This document shows positions 45,774 through 56,836 of a stretch of DNA of 64,000 nt, piece by piece (within the stretch, counting starts at the first letter, position 1; each line of letters opens with the position of its first letter). The notes under the pieces are model-generated. The model had not been told where the DNA came from. It made no database searches and was given only the letters and a program-made list of their open reading frames with translations. Origin of the DNA: Sternotherus odoratus (lineage: Eukaryota > Chordata > Testudines > Kinosternidae); the NCBI GenBank assembly GCA_032164245.1, contig JAVMKO010000003.1, positions 3,730,651 through 3,794,650 on the forward strand. The letters are read 5' to 3'. Both the position numbers and the translations under genes were made by a program.

Positions 45774-46862
45774 GCCAAGTGTGAGGACACTTGCGGTGAG
45801 CAACTTCTCCGATTCCTCTATCGAATCCAGCACCTCTTTGCCTCCTTTTCCCAGAAAGAAGCCTCCATGACTTGGTCAGGGTCCCTCTGCCACGCAAGGG
45901 AGATCATGCCTGTTGCGGGCTGGGAGGGATCACTTCCCCTTTATAGGAGCGAGTTGAGAGAGCCCCTTACCAGCACCAAAGGAACTGATGAGAAGTTGGA
46001 GCTGCACAAGGAGAGGAAGGTTATCTCGGGAGAAGTCTCCCACCTGAGGTCAGAGGCACAGGCAGGTGAGAGCAGGGCAGATTTTCCCAGGACCCAACAC
46101 CACCAGGTTGCCCCAGAGGCATCAGGCTCTGGGCAGCTGACAAGATCCGTCCTTGACTCTCTCATTGCTGGGCAGGCGGAACAGATCAAGCACCTGACGG
46201 ATATGTTGAGCAGCTCCCGCCCCTTGGCGGGCCAGGTCTCAGTCTGCCAGCAGTGCCACAAGACACATCCAGGAAAGATGAAGGCTAAGAAAACTCTAGA
46301 AGAGACACAAGTATCTGCTCAGCAGCCTGGTCTTCGAGACATCACGACTCCACGGGGGCTTGATGGAACTGCGAATTCAAAGCTCTCCAGGGACCAGCCG
46401 TCAACCAGAGTCTGCAAGACGTGCGGTAAATCTCGACGGAAGAGACCAGATGGCTCTGCAGGTACTGACGTGCCCAGAAGATCCCATGGAATTCCACAGC
46501 GATGGATGCCAGGAGACTCCTCAGCACCATCCAACCACAACAAGATGCCAGTGCTGTGGCTCCTTCCAGCAGAGAGGAGCAAGACGCAGGCTGGAATGGG
46601 GAAAAAGGCTCCCACCAAGCAACCAAAGATGGTGTCCATTGCTACAAGTACAACAGGGCTGTTGGAAGCTGGGGAGAAAGCAACTAGAAGTCCTGATGGT
46701 TCTCGACCAAATGCCTTCAGAGCTAGGACACCATCCCCTTCCACGAAAAAAGTTCCAGCTCTCAAACGGATTTTAATGTGCCTCAAGCAAAACTTCTCCA
46801 AGCTCCATAACAAAGTGAAGTCCCAAATGTCCAGACTCTTTCCAACCTGGAGACCTTCATAA
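45774..46862 (+). pseudogene. Exon 5 with 13-bp deletion (unit 1)
   Basis: Acceptor 'tgctctctcccacag'. The first in-phase residues are '[19 protein letters not shown]'. After the deletion at 45841/45842 the frame ends at TGA 45868-45870. In the shifted frame the sequence stays open to TAA at 46860, encoding a Ser/Lys/Arg-rich tail with 'VCQQCHKTH' and '[12 protein letters not shown]' motifs. Confidence 0.8.
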
Positions 46863-46894
46863 ACAACCAACCTTGTTCCCCTGTTAATAACAAA

Positions 46895-46907
46895 AATAAA
46901 TAATAAA
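46895..46907 (+). terminator. Twin polyadenylation signals (unit 1)
   Basis: AATAAA occurs at 46895-46900 and 46902-46907, about 35-45 nt after the exon-5 stop codon, as expected for a short 3' UTR. This supports the plus-strand gene model. Confidence 0.7.
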
Positions 46908-46929
46908 TCACACACATGCATATGTTTGA

Positions 46930-47395
46930 AGAGGGGCAGGTCATGTGAACAGCGATTCCTAATCCCAAGACTTATTACTGGGATGTTACATTTTATGCTA
47001 CCCTAACATCAGACCTGCCAAGCCTCATGCATCTGAGGGGAAGAACTTCTCATTCAGAGTAATTTCTCTTTTATTACAATAGCCTCTAGAGGCCCCAGTC
47101 AGGATTAGGGCCATATCACGTTAGACACTGTGCAAACGCATATAGTGAAAAAAACATCCCTGCCCTAAAGAATGTACAACCTAGGGGTCAATGTGGTATC
47201 TTCATTCACATTGCACAGTGCCTTATTCCATAAATAGTTCCATTGCAGTCAGGGTAATCCTCCAGGCCCGTTTTAACTAACACATTTGTAAACTCCAGTG
47301 TAGTCAGGGAAGTTGTTTTTTTCCTAAGTGACTTAGTTGTCCCATTTTCAAAAAAGTAACAGGCTCTTAAGAGCCCAAGTCTCATCGATTTTCAA
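46930..47395. other. Non-coding stretch with old repeat fragment
   Basis: 47090-47185 is an ancient amniote repeat (ggccccagtcaggattaggg, ccctgccctaaagaatgtac). No gene. Confidence 0.4.
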
Positions 47396-47399
47396 TGAA

Positions 47400-47700
47400 A
47401 CAGGCTCTTAAGCACCTCTGTCACTTCTGAAAATGGGTCCGGAGCGGAAAGAGAGGCGGGAAAGGGGTGCAGACGCAGCCAATCGGAGCCCGGGAAGAGA
47501 CTAGGGCAAGCAGGGAACAGCCAATCAGATCCCCGGAGCGGTGCGGCCCCGCCCACCGCCACATTTCGTAGCGGCGCGCGGCTGGCTTCCGACTCCGAGT
47601 TGACACCAGAGAGAGCGGAGCGGGACCCCTCCCCCACCCGAACTCTGCCTGGGCGGGGCGCCGCTGTGGGGATTCCCCGCGGTGCGGCCGTTTATTCCCC
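47400..47700. promoter_or_regulatory. CpG-rich block with twin CCAAT boxes
   Basis: CG dinucleotides are abundant at 47435-47700. 'gccaatcgg' near 47478 and 'gccaatcag' near 47520 are about 42 bp apart in the same orientation, followed by GC boxes (ggggcggggcgccg type). This looks like a TATA-less housekeeping-style promoter. The transcribed gene is not identified in the window. It may point into the minisatellite or away from it. Confidence 0.5.
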
Positions 47701-47714
47701 CCCGCGGGGCATAG

Positions 47715-48190
47715 CTTCCCCCCCCCGACACTGCAGGGCTTGGGCCCCTCCCCCCACAACAGGACACCCCCTTGATATTGCCGAGCATGGGCTCCCTGCC
47801 CCCACAGCAGGCCCCCAAGGGGCAAGGACCCCCCGACACTGCAGAGCATGGCCCCCTCCCCCCACATCACCCCAAGGGGCAAGGACCCCCCAACACCGCA
47901 GGGCATGGCCCCCTCCCCCCACATCACCCCCGAGGGGCAGGGACCCCCCGACACTGCAGGGCATGACCCCCTCCCCCCACATCAGCCCCAAGGGGCATGG
48001 ACCCCCCGACACTGCAGGGCATGGCCCCCTCCCCCCACAACACTCTGCTGGAAGGGCATGGACCCCCGAGGGATGTTGCAGGGCCTGGTCCACCTCCCCC
48101 GTCCCCCCAGCACTGTCTCCCTGGGGTACATAAGCCTCTTTCCTCCCACACACAATGTCTCCCCACCCCCGTGACATTGCAGGGCATGAG
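47715..48190. repeat. 57-bp minisatellite (19-codon period)
   Basis: A C-rich unit, 'gaccccccgacactgcagag' plus 'catggccccctcccccc' plus 'acatcaccccaaggggca', repeats with 57-bp spacing through about 48050, then degenerates. Because 57 is divisible by three, frames on both strands stay open (19-residue periodic translations such as 'CRAWPPPPTSP'). Confidence 0.9.
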
Positions 48191-48626
48191 CCCCTACCCC
48201 AGTGTGAGGGGCACAACACCTACTCCCAAACTGGCACTGCAGGGTGAAACTTCCCCTCCCACCCACCCACCTATGCCCCTCGGCACGAACTCTGGAAGGG
48301 CAGAGGGTCAGGTTGCAACACGGCTTGAAAACGTGAAAAACACTGGCACGATGTGTGGCCAACTGTTGAAATCTGGACAATCCTGCAGAATTCAGGAAGG
48401 GCAGCAACCCTTCTAGTCCGGCCTCAAACTAGCCCCCAGGGACCCTGTTTGTTTTTATGCTATTAAAAGGGGAAAAGTTCAGTTAGTTGGAGGAGTGTTG
48501 GGTTTTTTTCTCCCCTTTTAAAGAAAGAAAGAAGACATTTAGTTGCAAACAATTAGCACCCAGTTAACTCACAAACAGGGCATCCCAAGACCATGAAGTG
48601 CCCACAGCATTTACTATGGTGTAGCA
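48191..48626. other. Non-coding stretch
   Basis: C-rich at first, then T-rich (ttttttctcccctttta). No gene or repeat recognised. Confidence 0.3.
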
Positions 48627-49389
48627 CAGGGGCGGGCAAACTTTTTGGCACATCCTGTTTCCGGAATTGTATGGAAGGCCAGTTAGGAGTTAGGCGTGGC
48701 TGGTCCCCAATCCCTGCCCCATCCACCCCTCCCTGTTCCCTTACCGCCCCTGGACTGCCCACTCCTGACTGCCCCCTGCTGCCCCATCCAGCCCCTCTCA
48801 TTCCTGAGTGCCCCTCCCCACCCCGGGACTCCTGCCCCATCCAACCATCCCTTCTTCCTAACTGCCCCCAGAATCCCTGCCCCTGACTGCCCACTGCAAC
48901 CCCATCCAACCCACCCCCCCCCCTTCCTGACTGGCCTCCCGGGACCCCTGCCCTCTGACTGCCCCGCCCCCTATCCACACTCCCGCCCTCCTGGCCACCA
49001 CCTCAAACTCCCCTGCTCTCTATCCAACCCCCCGACCCTCGCTCCCTGCCTCCTTACCACGCTGCCTGGAGCACCAGTGGCTGGCGGCACTATAGCCGCG
49101 CTGCCCAGAGCACCAGGACAGGCAGCCGTGCTGCCCCGCTGGAACCAGACATGCCACTGCACAGCGCAGAGCATTGGGTCAGACCACGGCTGCGCTGCAG
49201 CTGCTGTGCCCGACGAGATCACAGCCCCACCGCCCCCAGAGCATTGCACAGGCGGTGCAGTGAGCTGAGGCTGCAGGGGAGGGGGAACAGCAGGGGAGGG
49301 GTAGTGGGCTGGCCTCCCGGGCCAGGAGCTCAGGGGCCGGGCAGGAGGGTCCTGGGGGCCGGTTGTGGGCCGTAATTTGTCCACCTCTG
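48627..49389. mobile_element. hAT-like non-autonomous element with target duplication
   Basis: It starts 'caggggcgggcaaacttt' and ends 'gtaatttgtccacctctg', which are imperfect inverted repeats. The flanks 'gtgtagca' (48619-48626) and 'gtgtagga' (49390-49397) are an 8-bp duplication with one mismatch, the size typical of hAT. The interior is C-rich satellite-like text without a transposase. Confidence 0.8.
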
Positions 49390-49399
49390 GTGTAGGATG

Positions 49400-50630
49400 T
49401 ACAAACATTTCCTATTTATGAGGACATGTTCTTCAATTTTTACTTCTTTGCTTTAAACATGGGTACAACCCAGTAACGAACATCATCAGCTCAAGATAAT
49501 AAATGAATAAGAATTGTGCTAACCAAATATATACCCCAATCCACCAAAATTCTTCTCTGGTGGTAGAAAGCTGTTCCATCAGGACATTGTTTTCTGTATT
49601 TCTCCGTTCTCTCCCTCTCAAAAATCGTAGCCTTACTGGACAGCAAACTGCAAAATCATTGCTTCTTCTGTTTGATTCATGCTTGCTTTGCTGTCAGAAT
49701 GATTTTCAGCTGAATTTAAATTGCACACTAAACAAGCTGAATAAGTGCTGAATCTGATCACATACACACACACAAATAATACTCGTCATGGCATCCATAT
49801 AAAGCATGGATCTAAGGAACCAAGATAGGTGTGGTTAAAATATTTATAGCATTTATGAGTATAGTGAAAGCAACGTGTGGATGTGCATGTTTAGTGCTAA
49901 AGTAAGGTCCCACCCTGACAGTCTGTGAATTCCTCTGTCCAAAGATCAGATAAAGTAGAGGCAGGGGAATTCTCTGCAAAGGTAACTGAACCAAAGGACT
50001 CTATCAGATGGGAGTTTATTCTCCCATCACACTTTAATAGCTCTGCTAAGGGCCAATTTTTTTTTAATGTGCGCACTTTAATCTACTAGAGCTTGCACTG
50101 TGAATCACCAATTCATTTCACAGCCTAGAAAGCTGCCATGTGGCAATAACTTACTTTGAACATTTATGTATTTTACACTATTTCAAAGGAATTCAGAAGT
50201 GTCTCTATTTTTGCTCCCTGCGTTGTTCCTGGTTATAGCTTTTCCAGTGGTGATATATATGCAAGGCGCAAGGAACTTACCCAGATCTTTATTAATTTTG
50301 CAACACTTTAAAAGAGATATAAACCAAAAAGCAACAGAGCGAGAAATGCCACACATAATAAAACACATGTCAACAGAATGGTATTTAATCACAGCCTAAG
50401 GTGACTTCAATTAATATTACATGTTAGTGTGCAAGTTTGCTCTCTGTAGTGGGCCAAGTACTTGATCTAGTCCCCGCCACCACCACCACCACCTCACAAG
50501 TTATTTCAGTTCATGAGAAATGGTGCACATCTATCTGAGGGCAGAACTTGGTCAGTAATGTTTATCTGCAAGTTCAGTGTTCCTAGGATTTTGCTTAACA
50601 AATCACCCAGTGCCAGAAAAATATTTTAAC
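49400..50630. other. AT-rich non-coding stretch
   Basis: No exons recognised. A CA microsatellite lies at 49761-49775 and a CCACCA tract at 50476-50492. Confidence 0.35.
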
Positions 50631-50631
50631 T

Positions 50632-51005
50632 GATCCATAGATTCTAAGGCCAGAAGAGACCATTACGATCATCTAGTCCAACCCTCTCTATAGCACAGCA
50701 TAGAATTTCACTCACTGATTCCTGCTTCATACCCATAACTTCTGGTTGATCGAAAGCACATTTTACAGGAAGACATCCAATCTTGATCTGAAGACTTCAA
50801 GTGATGGTGAATACACCACAACCCTTGGTAAATGATTAATTTCCCTAACTGTTAAACATTGTGCCTTATTTCCAGTTTGAGTTTATCTAACTTTAGCTTC
50901 TGGACATTGGATCTCATTCTTCCCTTATCGTCTGCCTTGTCTTTGAAATAATTTCAAAGAGCCAATTGTTCCCCCACCTTCTCCCATTTTCCTAAAGACA
51001 GCTTG
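50632..51005 (-). mobile_element. CR1 LINE tail fragment
   Basis: 'catagattctaaggccagaa', 'gatcatctagtccaaccctc' and 'acaacccttggtaaatgatt' are minus-strand CR1 3' sequence of a distinct subfamily. Confidence 0.9.
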
Positions 51006-51669
51006 AGGGATGGACTAGGGGCTTGACCCAGCTTCCATTGAGAGGGCTTGGACTTAGTAGGGCTTGGACCAGAACTTAGATTATCTCATAGATCTTTCCC
51101 CTTCCATTTTAAGTTTCCATGGTTCTGTACATTGTTCAATAGAGAATTATTACAGGACGACTTCTAAAAAGGTTCTTTGCTGCCATCTTTATAGTGCAGC
51201 AGAAACCAACACATCTGGTTTTGCTTTATTTCCTGGCATCACGGACAGGAGGATATGCACAGCTTTGGGAACTTGTGGCCCTTATTTCTCAGAGGTGCTG
51301 AGAACCCTCACCTTTCTGTTGACTCCAGCAGAGGTTGAGTACATAGCATCTCTGAAAAAATCATTCCAGCTGTGCTTCTGAGTGCACTGCTGATGTTGAG
51401 CAGAAGGGGGAGCTCACTATTTATTGGTGTAATAGACTAGTGGGGATTCATACAAAAATTCTGAGTCTGTCGGGACATTTTCTAAAAGGCCAGCTCTGAA
51501 GCGTCCTACCCCCATCTCTCCGAACCATCTATCTCGGGGCTTCCTGCAGCACCTCCGTCAAGCCTCGGCAGCACCGGCCTCCTGTTTGATGCTGCCTCTC
51601 GCCCACATCTCTGCCAGCTCTGCATGCGGCAGCTGTAAATGCCAAGTCGTTTTCCTGCCTCAGTCCTGC
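51006..51669. other. End of unit 1, no gene seen
   Basis: Unique-looking sequence up to the junction at 51669/51670. The 105-codon frame at 51064-51381 has no motif. Confidence 0.35.
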
Positions 51670-52850
51670 CTCTTACTCCCCTGCTATCTCATGCCCCTTT
51701 GATCCTGAACACACCCCATCTGCTCTGCAGGCTTGGGCCCCAGCAGCAGCACTGAAGATAATTAGATGGTCCTTCAGACTTCCTTTTTAACGAAGCAAAC
51801 CTGATGCTGAGACACAGATAAAGAGAGTGGTTAAAGAACAGGGGAAGCAGAATGCCAGAACAGGTTGGGGTGAAGACAAAACTGCGTGACGAGAAGTCAA
51901 AAAGGCATCCAAGGCTGCATGTTTCTGCTGTGGGTCTCCTGCCAGCTCCACCACAAACTTCCCTGTGCGTTTCAGTTTGAAGTGGTATCTGGAAACACCC
52001 CCTGCCCCCCAGTCGGGTCACAGGCTTCCATGAATTTTTATTTATTGCCCGTGACCCATCTGTGATTTTTACTAAAAATATCCATGACACAATCTGAGCC
52101 TTAGTCATACTTACTGGAGTACAGTACAACTGACTATACAACTGACTGAAGTACAACTGACTGTAAAGGTGCCCTGTTTATTCTCTATAAAGTCCCAAAA
52201 ACCCAAGATAGATGAAATGTTCGCACCTATATTGGTCCAGGAGGACAAAAGCTAAAGAGTCCTGATCTTCCACTGAAATCAATGGCAAATGCCTACTGAC
52301 TTCCTTGCAGGATAGGGCGAAAGGTAAATAATAAGATACACTTCATTGGATCAAGAAAAGATTCAGAAAATGAACTGTTGGGAGTAGCTCATTTTGGCTG
52401 ACTTACAAATCTAAAGCATCGATCTCACCTGTTTATACAGGTGCATTAGGGTTGGTAACTTTGAAAACAGATTCAATGAAATACTATTAATAAAAATGTG
52501 CGTGACAGATCTGTAAGTTCCACCATGGCTTCACTTCAGCCCATCAAGTTTTCTATATAAACACTATATGCATGTAAATCTTTATGCACTCAAACCTGGG
52601 GAGTTTATAAACTCTCTAGAAAGATGCATGCAGAGTGTATCAGCTCAGCAGAAGAAAGGTTTTCTACTACAAAGTGTAAGAAAACCACCGGGTTTGTAAA
52701 TGCTGCTGTTTCTCAGCCTTGCTGTCTCTCTTCCCTCAGATTTATCTCATCCCACAGCTATCAAACTGAATTTTGTGTCCCTGGTACATAGACATGGGCT
52801 GGAGTGAGAACACTCTGATCCAGAGTCTTCCCAAGTCCATGATCATAGAA

Positions 52851-53014
52851 CCTCAGAGTTGGAAGGGACCTCAGGAGATCATCTAGTCCAACCCTCTGCT
52901 CAAAGCAGGACCAATCACTATTTTCTCCCTATATCCCTAAATGGCCCCTTCAAGGATTGAACTCACAACGCTGGGTTTAGCAGGCCAATAGTCAAACCAC
53001 TGAGCTATCCCTCC
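52851..53014 (-). mobile_element. tRNA-headed SINE with CR1 tail (unit 2)
   Basis: Duplicate of 35333-35496 with very few substitutions. Same A box, B box and CR1-like tail. Confidence 0.8.
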
Positions 53015-55139
53015 CGCCAATGTGCTGTGGCCCAGCTGTCCAGTTACGTGTCAGCAGTGCTGTTTGGATCCAGCTCCAACCCTCTTCAATGTTCACTTGT
53101 GTCCAGATCTGGGATTTTGTTTATATCTACATGTAGGTAACTTCACTGGACTTGGATAGGAGGCCTCTGAGGAACACATGTCAGCCCCACAGCCACCAGT
53201 GTTGTAAGTCAGTGAGTGGCCCTCTTCACTTTGAGTCAACAGACAGCCCATGGTACTCTGGAGAGTGAGGTCTTTTGTCTAAAGACTCAGGCATTGCAAT
53301 ACAGGATCAGAGCCAGTGGTCCAGCCGAGCTGGATAGCCTGTCTCTAACAGTAGCCAGCACTGGATATTTCAAATGAAGGTGCAAGAATCCCAGTAATGG
53401 ATCATTATGAAACAAACCACCCATAAGGGTGGTTTCTACCGAGCCCTGGTTAATGAATACCCCTCATATACTTTGTTATGCTAGCTAATGCAACCATGCA
53501 TGTTCTCATTCACTAGACAAATGTCTAAGCCTCTTTTGAGTTAAGCTCTTAGTAAGTAAAGATCCCATGGCCCACTTTGTAAGAGTCGAGGCGTATGAAT
53601 TTTTTTCAGGACACTGGGGCTAAGTTGGTTCATTATGTTCCAACTCCCTACATTCCATTATCAGTTGGATAAGTTATTCTTCACTCTCTCTTGTAAAGCT
53701 TCTCTGGGCTATTTAAAGGAGGCTGCCTTCCGACCTGCCAAGTCTCCTTCATTGTGGCAGTTACCCCATTTGGGATTGGTTTTCAGGCAGGATTTTCAGT
53801 CTCTTTCCTCTTGGGAGGAAGGATTTTCTTGCATTTCAATGAGACATTAAAAAATTTCCCTTAAAATTAGGCCCTTCACATTCTTATCACTCAACAATGG
53901 TGCACATTGCCTTGTGGAGGTAGCTGCATTTCTGAAATGATCCCTGGCATATGTAGGGATTCTTTTCTCATTTACACTGCTGGGGTGAATGGGGGGAACT
54001 CTGCTGAAGAGTGAGAACACAATCAACTCCATAACTTGTAAAGTCTTTTAGATGAAAAGTGCTACAAGGGTGTCAGTTATTATTGTATGTACCAGTATCG
54101 TCCACCAGGAATCTCCCCTCCTAAAATAACCCTGATTTTCCAGTGAAATCGCGTGGCCCCACGGGGACTGTATTTCTCTTAAGTGTGTTTATTTAGTGCT
54201 GAATTTAATGAGTCCTAATATTGATCCACACTGAAACATCAGCTCCAACCCCCTTGAACTTTAGGAAAGTTCAGATCCAGGCAGCCTGGCCTGAACTCAT
54301 CTCTGTAATGAACTGGAACCTCAGATCCAAGCACTAAGAAAGTCTGGATCTGAACTCTATGGCCCAGGCCCATCTCTAATACCAAGGCACATCTGTGTGT
54401 CAGAAAGTTGCACTTGCTCAGTGCCTGATTCATTTCTGCATTATCATTTATATGAGCAACATTTATATGGACAAGTGTCTTCACTCCCTGCCTGGGTTTC
54501 CCCATATGTTCAATGAGGATAATATCTTCTTAGTAACATCAGCTAGCAATTCCCAGTGCTCTTCATCTCTAGATCTCAACGTGGTTGTAAAAGCAGGTAA
54601 GTGTTACTAACTTCATTCTACAATTACAGTTATGCCTCATTCTACAAATGGCGAATCTTCGGCATAACTGAAGTTAAAAGACTTGCTCCAGTTCACTCAG
54701 CAAATCATTGGTAATAATAATGTGACCCAGGGACTCCTGACTTCCTGCCTGTTTCTCTATCCCCATCATAGGCTTTAGCGCAAGCAGTGTCCTATCAGAT
54801 ATTTCGTGGATTATTTGACAGCTGTGTGCAGTCAGCTCTTCCTTCTAAGATTCTGACCAGGGACTTGACCCTGGACCCTCGGATTCAGACACTGCTGTTT
54901 CCTGTGTGCTATTCAAATCATCCTCATTGATTATTAGGTGAGCTCTCAGTGGCCCAAAAACAAGATCAGGGTCCCATTGTGCAGGTAGCTCGACAAACAC
55001 AGAGTAAGATGCAAGCCTGCCACAAACGCAAGTCAAAGTGGGAGCAACTTGTCCAAGGTTATGCCTCAGGTTAGTGGGAGAGCTGGGAATAAACCAGTCT
55101 GGTGTCTAACCCACGAGATTGCACTGTCTTGTGCCTAGG

Positions 55140-55443
55140 CAGGGGTCGGCAACCTTTCAGACGTGGTGTGCCGCATCTTCATTTCATCTCTAATGTAAGG
55201 TTTCACCTGCCAGTCATTCATTTGGACGTTTTTAGAAGATCTCTTTCTGCAAGTCTATAATATAGAACTGAGCTATTGTTGAATGTAAAGTAAATAAGGT
55301 TTTTAAAATGTTTAAGAAACTTCATTTAAAATTAAATTAAAATGCAGGGGGAGGGGGGCCCGGGCCGGTGGCCAGGACCCCAGGCAGTGTGAGTGCCGCT
55401 GAAAATCAGATCGCGTACCGCCTTTGGCACGCCTGCCATAGGT
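55140..55443. mobile_element. hAT-like element (unit 2)
   Basis: Duplicate of 37621-37923, with small indels in the G-rich part. Confidence 0.6.
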
Positions 55444-55572
55444 TGGAATCAGTCTGAAAGCAACAAGAGGAAAGTCAGTCAGATGAGGGCAAAGTATAGC
55501 ACTTAGGAAGGAAAAGTCAAATGCAAAACTACAAAATGGGGAATAATTGGCAATTGTGGCATAAATGGGAAT

Positions 55573-56054
55573 GTTAATGATGTCTGCTGGGTATTGTATA
55601 ACATGTAATGTATGCTTCTGGTAACTGCGGGGTTAATAGTTATGTAATATGTAATGCAAAATGGAGTTTTGTTTTAAAATGGAGTCTGTCAGCTGGGTGG
55701 GCATGTAGCCATAATCAGGGGCTGAGCTTGCACCTAGGCCTGGCAGCTCATGCCTTACTTTGCAACAATGTTTGTTATGCTTGTGTTACAGAAAGAGCGA
55801 GAACTAACGGCTGGTAACCATGGTACTGTTTGAATCTGTGTACAAGCATGTATGTGGCATATGATTATTGGCTGTATGTAGCTGTGACTCTCTGTAATGT
55901 GATTGGTTGCTTACATATTTGTATTCTGTATATATGTTTTGCCCACCCTGTGTCAGTGGGCTTTCAGGCTTTGGATTTCTATTCCCCTGATCCCCTATTT
56001 GCTAGCAAATAAACCCTTTTTGTTCAGGATTACCTTGTGTCTTTTGCCTGTTCT
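55573..56054 (+). mobile_element. Probable solo LTR (unit 2)
   Basis: Duplicate of 38050-38530, retaining CCAAT, TATA-like and AATAAA motifs. No viral coding sequence. Confidence 0.5.
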
Positions 56055-56134
56055 TGGAAGGTAATTGGGAGAGGCCTCCAAGGAAAAAACAGATTGTGCA
56101 ACACTAGGGGATTGTACTGCTGAACAGGATTGGA

Positions 56135-56470
56135 GTGGTAGAGTGGGTCATAAATTGAGTATGAGGCAGCAGTGTGAGGCAGTTGTGAAAAAGGCTGATA
56201 TCCTTCTGGGGTGTATTAACAGGAGGGTCATAATAAGACAGGCGATAATTATCTCACTCGGCTCAGCACTGGGAGGCCTCAGCCGGAGCACTGTGTCCAG
56301 TTCTGGGTGCTGCACTTTGGGAAAGAGGTGGACAAATTGGAGACCGTCCAGAGGAGAGCAACAAAAATTTGCAAAGGTTTAAAAAAATTGACCGGTGAGG
56401 AGAGGTGAAAAAAAACGGTCTGTTTAGTCTTGACAAAAGAAGACTGAGGAGGGGTTTTCCTAGAAAATCT
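56135..56470 (+). mobile_element. CR1 LINE fragment (unit 2)
   Basis: Duplicate of the plus-strand CR1 piece at 38600-38945. Confidence 0.85.
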
Positions 56471-56728
56471 GACACCCTCTCTGCTGCCTTAGTTTGAGCT
56501 CAGCAGCTCAGCCCCATTGGGCGGTTGCCCCATCCTATCTCCTGATCTTAGTACAGCATTGACAGGTCACAGGCTAGAGGGAGACTGCAAGAGGGCAGCC
56601 CCATTCTGACCTAGAGATGACATCAGCGCCTGCCTGCTGCCAGAGCAGCAACCTGCTGTCAGGTGGAGATTGGATACTTTTTGCTGGCTTGAGAGTGTCC
56701 GTAGTTTTTAGTTTATGAGCCTGAGGAA

Positions 56729-56836
56729 ATGAATTCACTCCTCCTAGATCTCAACTGTGCCTCCTGCCTACCAATCCTGAATTTTATGTTGCTGTTTCTC
56801 ATCATTAATACTGTGATGCTGCGCGCCCGATCTGAG
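56729..56836 (+). CDS. Exon 1, transmembrane segment (unit 2)
   Basis: 36 codons from ATG to GAG, donor 'gtaagcgtg'. It matches unit 1 except that residue 10 is Cys instead of Asn (two base changes in one codon). Confidence 0.75.

Larger units (their letters stand above)
39205..46862 (+). pseudogene. Five-exon single-pass membrane protein gene, frameshifted copy (unit 1)
   Basis: The exons are 39205-39312, 43237-43291, 43527-43581, 44437-44541 and 45774-46862. Each internal boundary is AG at the acceptor and GTAAGC or GTAAGG at the donor, and the codon phases fit (0, 1, 2, 2). The protein has one hydrophobic segment encoded by exon 1. Exon 5 lacks 13 bases present in the unit-2 copy (junction 45841/45842), so the frame leaves the conserved reading after about 22 exon-5 codons and stops at 45868-45870. 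The remaining exon-5 frame stays open to the TAA at 46860-46862, implying a recent lesion. I do not recognise the family. The truncated product would keep the membrane segment and lose both CxxC motifs. Confidence 0.75.
34086..51669 (+). repeat. Tandem segmental duplication, unit 1 (17,584 bp)
   Basis: From 34086 the sequence aligns collinearly with 51670 onward. The offset is 17584 at the start, about 17517-17524 after a 67-bp gap, 17228 after a 321-bp difference, and 17241 after a 13-bp difference. Unit 2 begins exactly where unit 1 ends on a head-to-tail model. The paired segments differ by only a few substitutions per kb by eye. The unit contains one five-exon gene (frameshifted here), a CpG/CCAAT block, a minisatellite and a hAT-like element. 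Confidence 0.95.

Noticed and set aside
45492..46862. 456-codon plus-strand frame as a single-exon gene
   Set aside because: It begins at a non-ATG codon within intron 4 and reads through the exon-5 acceptor. The same frame upstream of exon 5 is not in phase with exon 4. It is explained by exon 5 plus intron sequence.
47421..48219. Gly/Pro-rich repetitive proteins on both strands
   Set aside because: Open only because the 57-bp repeat period is divisible by three. No start or splice context beyond the CpG block.
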